DNA of 52,484 nt from an uncultured Sphingopyxis sp. (GTDB taxonomy: Bacteria; Pseudomonadota; Alphaproteobacteria; Sphingomonadales; Sphingomonadaceae), in assembly GCA_937873425.1 (NCBI GenBank), contig CALMYE010000115.1:1-52484 (forward strand), in the 5' to 3' direction. Made by a program: the position numbers and the translations under genes. Below the pieces are notes generated by a model. It saw only the letters and a program-made list of their open reading frames with translations, made no database searches and had not been told where the DNA came from. Position 1 is the stretch's first letter; every line of letters begins with the position of its first letter. Positions 17,201-24,836 of this stretch are shown piece by piece.

Positions 17201-19297
17201 TATCGCTTCCGCCGCGACGAGATTCAGGGCAACGGCCTGACCGGCCCCTATCAGCTCGGCGCGAAGGACATATTGCCCAACAGCGAGCGCATCACCATCG
17301 AGACGCGCGACCGGCTGCACAGCGAACGCCTCGTCGCCAGCGTCACGCTGACCCGCCACATCGATTATGACATCGACTATCTGGCGGGCACATTGCGGTT
17401 CCGCGAACCGGTGCTCAGCCGCTCGTCGGCGCTCGATCCGCAGTTCATCGTCGCCGAATATGAGGTCGACGGCACCGGCGAGCGCGTGCTGAACGCCGGC
17501 GGCCGCGTCAGTTATCAGACCGATGACGAGAAACTACGGGTGGGCGCGACGCTGATCCGCGACGAGGACAGCAGCACGAAGACCAGCCTGGGCGGCGTCG
17601 ATGCCCGCTATCGTCCGAATGTCGATACCGAGGTGCGCGCCGAACTGGCCGTCAGCGATTCGAAGACCAAAAGCGGCGCCAATGCCGTCGCGGCAGGCAC
17701 CGCCAAGGCATGGCTGATCGAGGCCGAGCATCACAGCCGCAACGCCGACGTTCTCGCCTACGTCCGCGAGCGCCAGTCGGGCTTCGGCGCCGGCCAGCTC
17801 AACAAGGGCGAGGACGGCACGCGCAAATTCGGCTTCGACGCACGGTTGCGCGCCAGCCGCACCCTGTCGGTCACCGGCAGCGCGTGGCAGGAGGATTATC
17901 TCGATCATGGTGCCCGCCGCCGCGCCGCCCGCGCGCTCGTCGAATATGACAATGGCACGACCGTGGCCCGCGCGGGCCTGACCCACGCCGACGATCGCCT
18001 GTCGGACGGTTCGGCCAACCGGTCGAATATCGTCCAGCTCGGCGCGACGCAGCGGCTGTTCGACAAAAAGCTCGAGCTCGACGCGCAGACCGAATTCGCT
18101 CTGGGCGGCGAGGATGCCAGCGTCGACTTTCCGACCCGCCACCGGCTCGGTGCGCGCTTCGCGATCACGCGCGACGTCAACCTCGTCGGCAGCTACGAAA
18201 TCGCCGACGGCGACAGCGTCAAGGCACGCACCGCGCGGCTGGGCTTCGACCTCGCCCCCTGGGCCGGCGCACGGCTGCTCGCGACCGCCAACCGGCAAGA
18301 GATCGGCGAATATGGTCCGCGCAGCTTCGCCGCCTATGGCCTGTCGCAGTCGCTGAAGCTCGGCGGGCGGTTGACCGTCGACGTGTCGCTCGATGGCAAC
18401 CGTACGCTCGGCGGGATTCGGGCGAGCGACGTGCTGAACCTCGACCAGCCGGTCGCGTCGGGCGGCTTCCTCGGCCAGAACGGCACGATCACCGAGGATT
18501 TCGTCGCGATCAGCACCGGCGCCACCTGGCGCGCCGACCGCTGGACGCTGACCGGCCGCGCCGAATATCGCGATGGCGAGACCGCGAACCGCTATGGCCT
18601 GACGCTCGGCGGCCTGCGCCAGCTCGGCGAAGGCCGCGCGCTCGGCGCGCTCTTCACCTATGCCAGGGCGAGCGGCAGCGGCACGACGCCGACGACCGAG
18701 GTGATGCAGTTCGAGATGAGCTGGGCGCACCGTCCCGCCGGCTCGCGCGTGTCGTGGCTCGACAAGGCCGAGTTCCGCTCGGACAAGCTGCGCGGCGGCA
18801 TCGCCGGTCAGCCGGGGCCGATCGGCGGCCCGTCGCTGACGATCGACGGCGACGCGACGAGCCGCCGCCTGCTCAATAGCCTGTCGCTGAACTGGACGCC
18901 GCTCGGCGACCGCCGCGGCGAGGGCAAGAGCTGGTATGAGCGCGGCGAGTTCGGCCTCTTCTGGGGGACCCGCTATAATTTCGACCGCTTCGGCGCGGAC
19001 GATGTGAAGGGCTGGTCGAACCTGCTCGGCGCCGATTTCCGGTTCAACCTGTCGGAGCATGTCGATGTCGGCGCCTCGGGCAGCGCGCGGATCGGCACCG
19101 GCGGCGACACGGTCAGCTGGGCGGCGGGTCCGACGCTGACGCTCGCGCCGATGAAGAATGCGAATGTGACGTTCGGCTATAATTTCTCAGGGTTTCACGA
19201 CCGCGATTTCGAGGACGCGCGCTTCTCGCGTTCGGGCGCCTACGTGACCTTCAAGCTGAAGTTCGACCAGACGACGTTCGCGGGATTGGGATTGTAA
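14210..19297 (+). CDS. giant DUF11/SdrD-B-like protein with C-terminal outer-membrane barrel
   Basis: A 1695-residue protein starting MRIIPKCLALAAAIFTVAS (signal peptide); a TTG at 14195 is a less likely start. After the leader comes TISNTASAEWTVDGR, the N-terminal block of the neighbouring secreted proteins. Next are beta-sandwich regions, a DUF11 domain (about 360-480, VPGDVIQYRIEVANPDAQ) and a carboxypeptidase-regulatory/SdrD-B-like domain (about 497-560, GVRVMLQDGSYAVTDEDGRYHFE). A bacterial Ig-like segment follows (about 640-780). From about 840 the sequence alternates as amphipathic strands and ends VTFKLKFDQTTFAGLGL, typical of an outer-membrane barrel. It probably displays or assembles the three secreted proteins encoded upstream. 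No plug domain or TonB box was seen. Confidence 0.75.
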   Translation: MRIIPKCLALAAAIFTVASPAAMAAAHAQTISNTASAEWTVDGRTDRSQSNRVDVTVTPRPSERPTISTYRLTDNQGSKSAPVVPTRCQGNSGTSLIEPRGAFAALPTDPASLQPTGDFHAGEVLVVGVTLASANRDPGARDTLDVVLELENGDRERITLSETAADSGEFIGIINTVGIPPALVAGDCRLSVAPGSTVTMRVADAGDASLVATARISFLVDPFGIVFDSGDGAPVAGSRVTIVDAATGQPAQVFGDDGVSAYPSSVLTGQSVTDSGGTVYDYPPGDYRFPFVAPGTYRLVVEPPAPFTAPSTANPADLAGFRRPDDGLPYAITAGSYGAAFTLNDPAPVRIDIPVDRPGGALLLRKTTSTQVAVPGDVIQYRIEVANPDAQRATGAVTVTDVLPVGMRLRADTVRVNGVRVDAAIAANGREFAVTLPGLAPSQTALLTYLAEVVVSARPGNALNRATASDNRGAASNVAEATVSIRRDQLGDRMTIIGRITDGGCAVDPGKAPGIGGVRVMLQDGSYAVTDEDGRYHFESVRPGLHVVQIDPSTLPLDREAVDCAASTASAGSAVSRFVEGRGGSLKRADFRAIAGAPRDAPKTASVEAPKAVSDQEAAGATRDWLTGQAPGIGWLFPAPDHNPRAKAIRAAIKHAPGQTVALTVNGKPVDPLAFEGARKSADGQVAVSLWRGIEIREGENRLVAEVKDANGALVERLERRVHYSITPMRAALVREKSVLIADGVTRPVIAVRLTDRDGKPIRHGLTGDFSVPAPYYPAIEADAQQARQRSGLEKARPVWKVEGDEGLAFIELEPTTASGTLSIDFAFRDDKVERRQTLEMWLDPGDRPWTVVGFAAGTLGYNTLDDRMEPVAEDLGDLNADARLALYAKGRVRGKWLMTLAYDSDKEADDARFGGVIDPRAYYTIYADRNETRYDAASVRKLYLRLERSQFYAMFGDFETGISEPQLARYQRALNGGKAEYRGRNVAATAFVADTPYRFRRDEIQGNGLTGPYQLGAKDILPNSERITIETRDRLHSERLVASVTLTRHIDYDIDYLAGTLRFREPVLSRSSALDPQFIVAEYEVDGTGERVLNAGGRVSYQTDDEKLRVGATLIRDEDSSTKTSLGGVDARYRPNVDTEVRAELAVSDSKTKSGANAVAAGTAKAWLIEAEHHSRNADVLAYVRERQSGFGAGQLNKGEDGTRKFGFDARLRASRTLSVTGSAWQEDYLDHGARRRAARALVEYDNGTTVARAGLTHADDRLSDGSANRSNIVQLGATQRLFDKKLELDAQTEFALGGEDASVDFPTRHRLGARFAITRDVNLVGSYEIADGDSVKARTARLGFDLAPWAGARLLATANRQEIGEYGPRSFAAYGLSQSLKLGGRLTVDVSLDGNRTLGGIRASDVLNLDQPVASGGFLGQNGTITEDFVAISTGATWRADRWTLTGRAEYRDGETANRYGLTLGGLRQLGEGRALGALFTYARASGSGTTPTTEVMQFEMSWAHRPAGSRVSWLDKAEFRSDKLRGGIAGQPGPIGGPSLTIDGDATSRRLLNSLSLNWTPLGDRRGEGKSWYERGEFGLFWGTRYNFDRFGADDVKGWSNLLGADFRFNLSEHVDVGASGSARIGTGGDTVSWAAGPTLTLAPMKNANVTFGYNFSGFHDRDFEDARFSRSGAYVTFKLKFDQTTFAGLGL

Positions 19298-19301
19298 TAT
19301 T

Positions 19302-19379
19302 CGTCGCCCCCGCGAAGGCGGGGGCCGCTATCGGTGTAGCGCTAGGCTGCCAACGGCCCCCGCCTTTGCGGGGGCGACG
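19302..19379. repeat. palindromic repeat / bidirectional terminator
   Basis: CGTCGCCCCCGCGAAGGCGG and its near-inverse at 19356-19379 form a long hairpin with a short inner loop region. It lies between the convergent barrel and bkdB genes and probably ends both transcripts. It is related to, but more diverged from, the units at 295, 2001, 9790 and 35071. Confidence 0.75.
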
Positions 19380-19383
19380 GTGT

Positions 19384-20670
19384 TCAATCCGCGAACAGCA
19401 GGACCGGTGTCTCGATCAGCTTCTTCAGCGCCTGCACATAGCTTGCAGCATCCCAGCCATCGACCACGCGGTGGTCGCAGCTGATCGACAGGTTCATCAG
19501 CTTGGCGCGGCGGATATCGTCGCCGTCGAAGACCGGCCGCTCGACAATCTTGTTCGGCCCGATGATCGCGACCTCGGGCCGGTTGATCACCGGCGTCGTC
19601 GCGATGCCGCCGAGCGGGCCGAGCGACGTGATCGTCAGCGTCGAACCCGACAGTTCCTCGACCTTCGCCTTGCCGGTGCGCGCTGCTTCCGCCAGGCGGC
19701 TGATCTCGCTCGCCAGCTGCCAGACATTCTTGTCCTGCGCGTCGCGGATCACCGGCACCATCAGCCCGGCGTCGGTCTGCGTCGCCATGCCCAGATGCAC
19801 CGCGCCGTGACGCGTCACCACACCCGCCTCGTCGTCGTAGCGCGCGTTGATCATCGGGAATTGCGGGATGGTGCGGCAGATCGCGACGATCAGGAAGGGC
19901 AGCATCGTCAGCTTCGGACGCCCGCCGCGATTGGCGTTGAGGTCGGCGCGCATATCTTCGAGCGCCGTAACGTCCATTTCCTCGACATAGGTGAAATGCG
20001 GAATCGCGCGCTTCGACGCCGCCATATTCTCGGCGATCTTGCGGCGCATGCCGATGACCTTGACCGGCTCGTCGGCGCGCGCGCGGCTGGCACCGGGGGC
20101 ATGATAGCCCTGCCCGCCGCTGTAGCGGAGGAAGGCGTCGAGATCGGCATGGCGGATGCGGTCGCCCTCGGCATGGACTTGGCTGAGATCGACACCGAGG
20201 TCCTTCGCGCGGGCGCGAACGGCGGGGGATGCGAGGGCCTTTTCTCCCCTCCCGCTTGCGGGAGGGGTCGGGGGAGGGCTTGTTTCGGCAACGGCAGGCT
20301 CGGGTTCGACAGGCCCTCCCCTATCCCCTCCCGCAAGCGGGAGGGGGACTTCCTCCGCCCCCGGCGTTTCCGCCTCGATCAGCTCTTCCGCCGGCGTATC
20401 CGCGGGCGGTTCGTCCACAACCCCCTCCCCGTCGGTCTCGATCACCGCCAGCGTCGAGCCGATCGGGATCAGGTCGCCGACCTCGCCCGCCAGTTCGATG
20501 ACCACGCCCGACACCGGCGACTCCATCTCGACCGTCGCCTTGTCGGTCATCATGTCGGCGAGTTGCGCATCCTCTTCGATGCGGTCGCCGATCTTCACAT
20601 GCCACGCGACAATCTCGGCCTCGGCGATGCCTTCGCCGATGTCGGGCAGACGGAATGAATAGCGGGCCAT
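19384..20670 (-). CDS. bkdB: branched-chain 2-oxoacid dehydrogenase E2 (dihydrolipoyl acyltransferase)
   Basis: Transfers the acyl group from lipoyl-lysine to CoA in the branched-chain keto-acid dehydrogenase complex. The lipoyl domain spans residues 1-80, with the lipoylated Lys in MTDKATVEM (K44). A peripheral-subunit-binding domain lies at about 146-182 (LASPAVRARAKDLGVDLSQV). The catalytic domain ends with DHRVVDGWD, the HxxxDG motif near residue 400. Between the first two domains is an unusual Pro/Gly-rich insert encoded by a palindromic repeat (see the entry at 20239-20349). It is 428 residues long and lies four bases downstream of the E1-beta gene. Confidence 0.93.
   Translation of the reverse strand: MARYSFRLPDIGEGIAEAEIVAWHVKIGDRIEEDAQLADMMTDKATVEMESPVSGVVIELAGEVGDLIPIGSTLAVIETDGEGVVDEPPADTPAEELIEAETPGAEEVPLPLAGGDRGGPVEPEPAVAETSPPPTPPASGRGEKALASPAVRARAKDLGVDLSQVHAEGDRIRHADLDAFLRYSGGQGYHAPGASRARADEPVKVIGMRRKIAENMAASKRAIPHFTYVEEMDVTALEDMRADLNANRGGRPKLTMLPFLIVAICRTIPQFPMINARYDDEAGVVTRHGAVHLGMATQTDAGLMVPVIRDAQDKNVWQLASEISRLAEAARTGKAKVEELSGSTLTITSLGPLGGIATTPVINRPEVAIIGPNKIVERPVFDGDDIRRAKLMNLSISCDHRVVDGWDAASYVQALKKLIETPVLLFAD
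20239..20349 (-). repeat. palindromic element inserted in frame in bkdB linker
   Basis: Two copies of a palindrome (CCCCTCCCGCTTGCGGGAGG and CCCCTCCCGCAAGCGGGAGG) face each other about 80 bases apart inside bkdB. They are read in frame as PLPLAGGDRGG and SPPPTPPASGRGEKA (about residues 108-144). Such Pro/Gly peptides are typical of repeat-derived protein insertions in alphaproteobacteria. The insert falls in the flexible linker between the lipoyl and subunit-binding domains, so it should be tolerated. Confidence 0.85.
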
Positions 20671-20674
20671 GACG

Positions 20675-21715
20675 TCAGTCCTTCATGATCTTGTCGAGCG
20701 CGGTCGCGATACGCACCGGGCCGGGGAAATAGGCCCATTCGAGGCTGTGCGGATAGGGCGTGTCGAAGCCGGTGACGCGCTCGACCGGCGCCTCCAGATG
20801 ATAGAAGCAGCGCTCCTGCACCAGTGCCGCCAATTCGGCGCCGAAGCCCGAGGTTCGCGTCGCCTCATGGATGATCAGGCAGCGCCCGGTCTTCTTCACC
20901 GACGCCTCGATCGCCGCGATGTCGAGCGGAAGCAGCGTGCGCAGGTCGAGGATTTCGGCGTCGATGCCGCGTTCCTCGATGATCGTCTTCGCGACATGCA
21001 CCATCGTGCCGTATGCGAGCACCGTCACCGCCTCGCCTTCACGCACCGTCGCCGCCTTGCCGAGGTCGATGCGGTAATAGCCCTCGGGCACCGCGCTCGC
21101 GTCATGCTTCGACCAAGGCTCGACCGGGCGGTCGTAATAGCCGCTGAACGGGCCGTTGTAGATGCGCTTGGGTTCGAGGAAGACGACGGGGTCGTTGTCC
21201 TCGATCGCCGCGATCAGCAGGCCCTTGGCGTCATAGGGGTTCGACGGAATCACCGTCTTCACGCCGCAGATATGCGTCATGATGCTTTCAGGCGACTGAC
21301 TGTGCGTCTGGCCGCCAAAAATGCCGCCGCCGAACGGAGTTCGCACCGTCATCGGACAGATATAGTCGTTCGCCGAACGATAGCGCAGCCGCGCCGCCTC
21401 GCTGACGAGCTGGTCGAGACCGGGATAGATATAGTCGGCGAACTGGATTTCGGGGACGGGACGCAGGCCGTATGCGCCCATGCCGACCGCGACGCCGATG
21501 ATGCCGCATTCGTTGATCGGCGTGTCGAACACGCGCGTCTTGCCGTGCTTTTTCTGCAATCCCGCGGTCGCGCGGAAGACGCCGCCGAAAAAGCCCACAT
21601 CCTCGCCCATCACGACCGTGTTCGGATCGCGTTCGAGCATGATGTCCATGGCGCTGTTGATCGCCTCGATCATGTTCATGGTCTTGGTCGAGCCAGAGTC
21701 TTTGGGGGCCATCAT
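20675..21715 (-). CDS. bkdA2: branched-chain 2-oxoacid dehydrogenase E1 beta subunit
   Basis: The beta subunit of the thiamine-dependent decarboxylase of the complex. At 346 residues it is full length. It has MIEAINSAMDIMLERDP, GEDVGFFGGVFRATAGL, the active-site strand FDTPINECGIIGVAVGMGAYGLRPVPEIQF and RTPFGGGIFGGQTHSQSPES. The C-terminal transketolase-like domain carries AYGTMVHVAKTIIEE and the subunit-contact region IIHEATRTSGFGAELAA. The start is ATG 21715, overlapping the E1-alpha stop as ATGA, so the two subunits are translationally coupled. Confidence 0.94.
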   Translation of the reverse strand: MMAPKDSGSTKTMNMIEAINSAMDIMLERDPNTVVMGEDVGFFGGVFRATAGLQKKHGKTRVFDTPINECGIIGVAVGMGAYGLRPVPEIQFADYIYPGLDQLVSEAARLRYRSANDYICPMTVRTPFGGGIFGGQTHSQSPESIMTHICGVKTVIPSNPYDAKGLLIAAIEDNDPVVFLEPKRIYNGPFSGYYDRPVEPWSKHDASAVPEGYYRIDLGKAATVREGEAVTVLAYGTMVHVAKTIIEERGIDAEILDLRTLLPLDIAAIEASVKKTGRCLIIHEATRTSGFGAELAALVQERCFYHLEAPVERVTGFDTPYPHSLEWAYFPGPVRIATALDKIMKD

Positions 21716-23007
21716 TCGGGCTTCCAGTCGGGGCCGAACTTGGCTTCCTGTTCGGCGAGCATCTGTTCGCATTGTTCCTTCAGGTGCCAGGGCATCTCCT
21801 CGAACACGTCCTGGAACATGGTTTCAAAGGGCTGGTGCATGCCGTGCCCAAGAATACCGAGCTTTTCCGATTGTTTCTGGGTCGTCTTGACCAGCTCTTC
21901 GAGTTCCTTTCGCTGCGCCTCGTGCCGCGCATCGTCCCATTCGCCCAGCACCTCCAGATGCTGCCTGAGCCGCGCGACGGGGTCGCCGAACGGCCAGGCG
22001 GTGGCTTCGTCGGCGGGGCGATAGGCGCTCGGGTCGTCGGAGGTGCTGTGTCCCTCGCTGCGATAGGTGAAATGCTCGATCAGCGTCGGGCCGTTGTTGG
22101 TGCGGGCGCGGTCCGCCGCCCATGACGTCGCCGCATAGACCGCCAGCGGATCGTTGCCGTCGACACGCAGCCCGGCAATGCCATAACCCACCGCCCGCGC
22201 GGCGAAGGTCGTCCGCTCGCCGCCCGCGAAGCCCGAAAAGCTCGAAATCGCCCACTGGTTGTTGACGACGTTGAAGATCACGGGCGCATTATAGACGGTC
22301 GCGAAGGTCAGCGCAGAGTGGAAGTCGCCCTCCGCCGACGATCCCTCGCCGCACCAGACGGTGGCAATGCGCGTGTCGCCCTTCGACGCCGAAGCCATCG
22401 CCCAGCCCACCGCCTGTGGATATTGGGTCGCGAGATTGCCCGAGACGCTGAAAAAGCCGTGCTCGGGCGCCGAATACATGATCGGCAACTGCCGCCCGAG
22501 CAGATGGTCGCCGCGATTGGAATAAATCTGGTTCATCATCTGGATCAGCGGATAATCGCGCGTGATCAAAATGCCCTGCTGGCGATAGCTGGGGAAGCAC
22601 ATGTCGGCGCGGTCGATCGCCATCGTCGAAGCGACCGACGTCGCCTCCTCGCCGGTGCATTTCATGTAGAAGCTGGTCTTGCCCTGCCGCTGCGCGCGGA
22701 ACATGCGGTCGTCGAAGGCGCGCACCAGCATCATGTAGCGCAGCATCGCGCGGAGCCGGTCGGCGGACAGTTTCGGGTCCCACGGCCCCTTCGCCTGCCC
22801 GTCGAAATCGAGCACCCGGACGAGCCCGTAGCAAAGATCGCGCATCGCATCGGGTTTGGTGGCTTCGCCCGGACGCGGGGTCGCCTCGACTGCCGGCACC
22901 TCGATATCGCCGAAGTCGGGCGTGTCGCCGGGGCGATAGCGCGGCTCGGGAATATGAAGCGACAGCGGCGGCAGGTTGCTCGCCGGTCGGCGATGCGACT
23001 CAGGCAT
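21712..23007 (-). CDS. bkdA1: branched-chain 2-oxoacid dehydrogenase E1 alpha subunit
   Basis: Decarboxylates branched-chain 2-oxoacids from Val, Leu and Ile. The 431-residue sequence resembles Pseudomonas BkdA1 along its whole length. This includes the N-terminal LHIPEPRYRPGDTPDF, RQGKTSFYMKCTGEEA, DMCFPSYRQQGILITRDYPL, the ThDP-binding region GEGSSAEGDFHSALTFA...NNQWAIS, and the phosphorylation-loop-like YRSEGHSTSDDPSAYRP. The long N-terminal segment separates it from pyruvate dehydrogenase E1 alpha. It is the first gene of the operon; the AT-rich stretch at about 23040-23085 probably holds the promoter. No E3 gene is in the window. Confidence 0.94.
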   Translation of the reverse strand: MPESHRRPASNLPPLSLHIPEPRYRPGDTPDFGDIEVPAVEATPRPGEATKPDAMRDLCYGLVRVLDFDGQAKGPWDPKLSADRLRAMLRYMMLVRAFDDRMFRAQRQGKTSFYMKCTGEEATSVASTMAIDRADMCFPSYRQQGILITRDYPLIQMMNQIYSNRGDHLLGRQLPIMYSAPEHGFFSVSGNLATQYPQAVGWAMASASKGDTRIATVWCGEGSSAEGDFHSALTFATVYNAPVIFNVVNNQWAISSFSGFAGGERTTFAARAVGYGIAGLRVDGNDPLAVYAATSWAADRARTNNGPTLIEHFTYRSEGHSTSDDPSAYRPADEATAWPFGDPVARLRQHLEVLGEWDDARHEAQRKELEELVKTTQKQSEKLGILGHGMHQPFETMFQDVFEEMPWHLKEQCEQMLAEQEAKFGPDWKPE

Positions 23008-23100
23008 ATCTTCGTCCCTTCGGGCGCGAATCGTGCGCCTAGTTATATTTCATCGTGGCGACATATTATTACGCTCATCCTTGGAATGCAACGCCGGCGA

Positions 23101-24036
23101 TCAGACGGCGACCGGCGCGGAAATATGCGCCTGCGGGGCATAGGCCTCGACCGCGAAATCGTCGAAGCGATAGTCGAAAATCGTCTCCGCCCGCCGCAGG
23201 ATGCGCAGCTTCGGCGCGCCTTCGGGCACGCGCTGCAACTGCTGTTCGACCAGATCTTCATGGTTGAGATAGAGATGCACGTCGCCCCCGGTCCACACCA
23301 CCTCATGCGCATGCAGGTCGCACTGCTGGGCAATCATGCGCGTGAGCAGCGCCGCCTCGAAGATGTTGAACGCGAAACCGAGCCCGAGGTCGCACGAGCG
23401 CTGGAACAGCAGGCACGACAAGCCGCCGTCCGAACGGACATGGAACTGATAGGTCATGTGGCACGGCGGCAGCGCCATCCGGTCGAGGTCGGCGACGTTC
23501 CAGCCAGTGAAGATATGCCGGCGCGATCCCGGATTGCTGCGCAGCGATTCGATCAGCGCCGCGATCTGGTTGTGCCCCTGCCCGGAGCGGCGGAACAGCC
23601 CCTCCCCCGCCGGCTCGTAGCGCGGCCAGTTCACCCATTGATGGCCATAGACAGGGCCGAGGTCGCCCCATGCCGCGGCGAAATCCGCATCGGCGACGAT
23701 CCGCGCCTCGAAATCCTCGGCGCTAATCGCCTCGCCCGTTTCGCGGCGGTATTTCTCGAGCGGCCAGTCGGTCCAGATCTTCACGCCCTGCGCGACCAGC
23801 GAACGGATATTGGTGTCGCCGGTCAGGAACCACAAAAGCTCGCGCAGCGCGGTCTTCCAATAGACGCGCTTGGTGGTGAGCAGCGGGATCGCGTCGTCCT
23901 TCAGCGCGAATCGCATCGTTTCGCCGAACAGCGACCGCGTGCCGACGCCGGTGCGGTCGACGCGCTCGTCGCCCTCCGTCCAGATACGGCGCATCAGGTC
24001 GAGATATTGCAATTCATAATGGATGGACTCAGGCAA
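23101..24036 (-). CDS. thyA: thymidylate synthase
   Basis: Methylates dUMP to dTMP using methylene-THF. The start chosen is TTG 24036 (LPESIHYELQYLDLMRR), behind CCGGGAG six bases upstream; the longer frame to 24111 has no ribosome-binding site. The product of 311 residues carries DRTGVGTRSLFG, LLTTKRVYWKTALRELLWFL, an insert of about 50 residues after WPLEKYR compared with E. coli ThyA, the dUMP-binding RRHIFTGWN, the catalytic PPCHMTYQFHV and the folate region RSCDLGLGFAFNI. The insert is common in alphaproteobacteria. Confidence 0.95.
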   Translation of the reverse strand: MPESIHYELQYLDLMRRIWTEGDERVDRTGVGTRSLFGETMRFALKDDAIPLLTTKRVYWKTALRELLWFLTGDTNIRSLVAQGVKIWTDWPLEKYRRETGEAISAEDFEARIVADADFAAAWGDLGPVYGHQWVNWPRYEPAGEGLFRRSGQGHNQIAALIESLRSNPGSRRHIFTGWNVADLDRMALPPCHMTYQFHVRSDGGLSCLLFQRSCDLGLGFAFNIFEAALLTRMIAQQCDLHAHEVVWTGGDVHLYLNHEDLVEQQLQRVPEGAPKLRILRRAETIFDYRFDDFAVEAYAPQAHISAPVAV

Positions 24037-24166
24037 GATTCGCTCCCGGTTTCGGCTTCCATTGCTAGGCGCGGCATGGCGGCGCGGCAAGAGCCGGGCC
24101 CGATCCTCCAAAGCGGGTCAATCCCGGCTTGGGCGCGGGCGCGCACCGGCGCATGACGGCGGCGTC

Positions 24167-24595
24167 ATGACCCGCCATCAACCCATCGAGGCGCCGGAAT
24201 CGCAACCGGCGGCACCCGGTTTCGTGCCGCGCGGCGAGGAGGAGGACGTCGCGCGCCTGCTGTTGCGACCGCGCTTCCCCGCCGACGCCGAAACCCTCCT
24301 CCTCGCGGGCTTCGACGCCTTCGACCGGCTGCTCTGCCTCGAACAGGCCAAAGGCGGGCGCGACGAGCGCTGCCGGGTGCCGCCGCGCTGCTGGCGCGCG
24401 CTGCTCGACGTGCGGCCGGTGCAGGTGCTGATGGCGCACAACCATCCCTCGGGCATCGCGCGGCCGAGCGACGCCGACCGCGCCGCGACGCGCGAGGCCG
24501 CGCAGTTTCTCGCCCTGCTGGGGATCATGCTGTCCGACCATCTGATCTTCACACCGGACGGGCATTTCAGCTTCCGGCGTGCCGGATTGCTCTGA
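24167..24595 (+). CDS. RadC-like JAB domain protein, lacking the HhH domain
   Basis: A 142-residue protein containing only the JAB/MPN-type domain of the RadC family. The metal-binding motif is MAHNHPSGIARPSDADR (about residues 85-101), with an upstream FDRLLCLEQ strand. The full-length RadC family begins with a helix-hairpin-helix region, absent here; the N-terminus is instead Pro/Glu-rich. The start is ATG 24167. It is divergent from thyA and followed by tRNA-Pro. Short JAB proteins of this type are found in sphingomonads; no biochemical role is known to me. Confidence 0.8.
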   Translation: MTRHQPIEAPESQPAAPGFVPRGEEEDVARLLLRPRFPADAETLLLAGFDAFDRLLCLEQAKGGRDERCRVPPRCWRALLDVRPVQVLMAHNHPSGIARPSDADRAATREAAQFLALLGIMLSDHLIFTPDGHFSFRRAGLL

Positions 24596-24629
24596 TCCGG
24601 GCAATGTGCGCGGCTTTGCCGATTGGCGC

Positions 24630-24658
24630 TTGAAGTTCGCGGATTGCGCGTCTAGAGG
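24630..24658 (+). promoter_or_regulatory. putative promoter of tRNA-Pro
   Basis: TTGAAG (24630-24635) and TAGAGG (24653-24658) are spaced by 17 bases, about 40 bases before the mature tRNA. A short hairpin (GGCGACC...GGTCGCC) lies in the leader. Confidence 0.45.
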
Positions 24659-24700
24659 ACCGCCCTGCCTCGCGGCGACCCCGGTCGCCATGCGATCGGT

Positions 24701-24777
24701 CGGGGAGTAGCTCAGCCTGGTAGAGCACTGTCTTCGGGAGGCAGGGGCCGGAGGTTCGAATCCTCTCTCCCCGACCA
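24701..24777 (+). tRNA. tRNA-Pro (anticodon CGG)
   Basis: Cloverleaf of 77 bases: acceptor stem CGGGGAG/CTCCCCG, D arm GCTCAGCCTGGTAGAGC, anticodon stem CTGTC/GGCAG with loop TTCGGGA (anticodon CGG), T loop TTCGAAT, and encoded ACCA. Confidence 0.96.
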
Positions 24778-24801
24778 GTTTCTTTTGCAATCAACACTCT
24801 T

Positions 24802-24830
24802 GTAACCTGCGTGCGGAACACCTAGATTGG
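24802..24830 (+). promoter_or_regulatory. promoter of the small RNA
   Basis: TTGTAA (24802-24807) and TAGATT (24825-24830) have the ideal 17-base spacing and face an otherwise gene-free stretch that ends in a strong terminator. The predicted transcription start is near 24837. Confidence 0.65.
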
Positions 24831-24836
24831 TGTCAC

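Noticed and set aside
13079-17359. A 1426-residue open frame on the minus strand opposite the surface cluster
   Set aside because: The plus-strand genes have signal peptides, ribosome-binding sites and known domains. The minus frame is low-complexity Arg/Ala/Asp-rich and results from high-GC codon use of the opposite strand.
17534-19060. A 508-residue minus-strand frame opposite the barrel domain
   Set aside because: It has no recognisable domain or start context and mirrors the codon pattern of the barrel gene.
24065-24790. Minus-strand frame over the JAB gene and tRNA-Pro
   Set aside because: It crosses a tRNA gene and has no domain; the plus-strand frame has the JAB motif.
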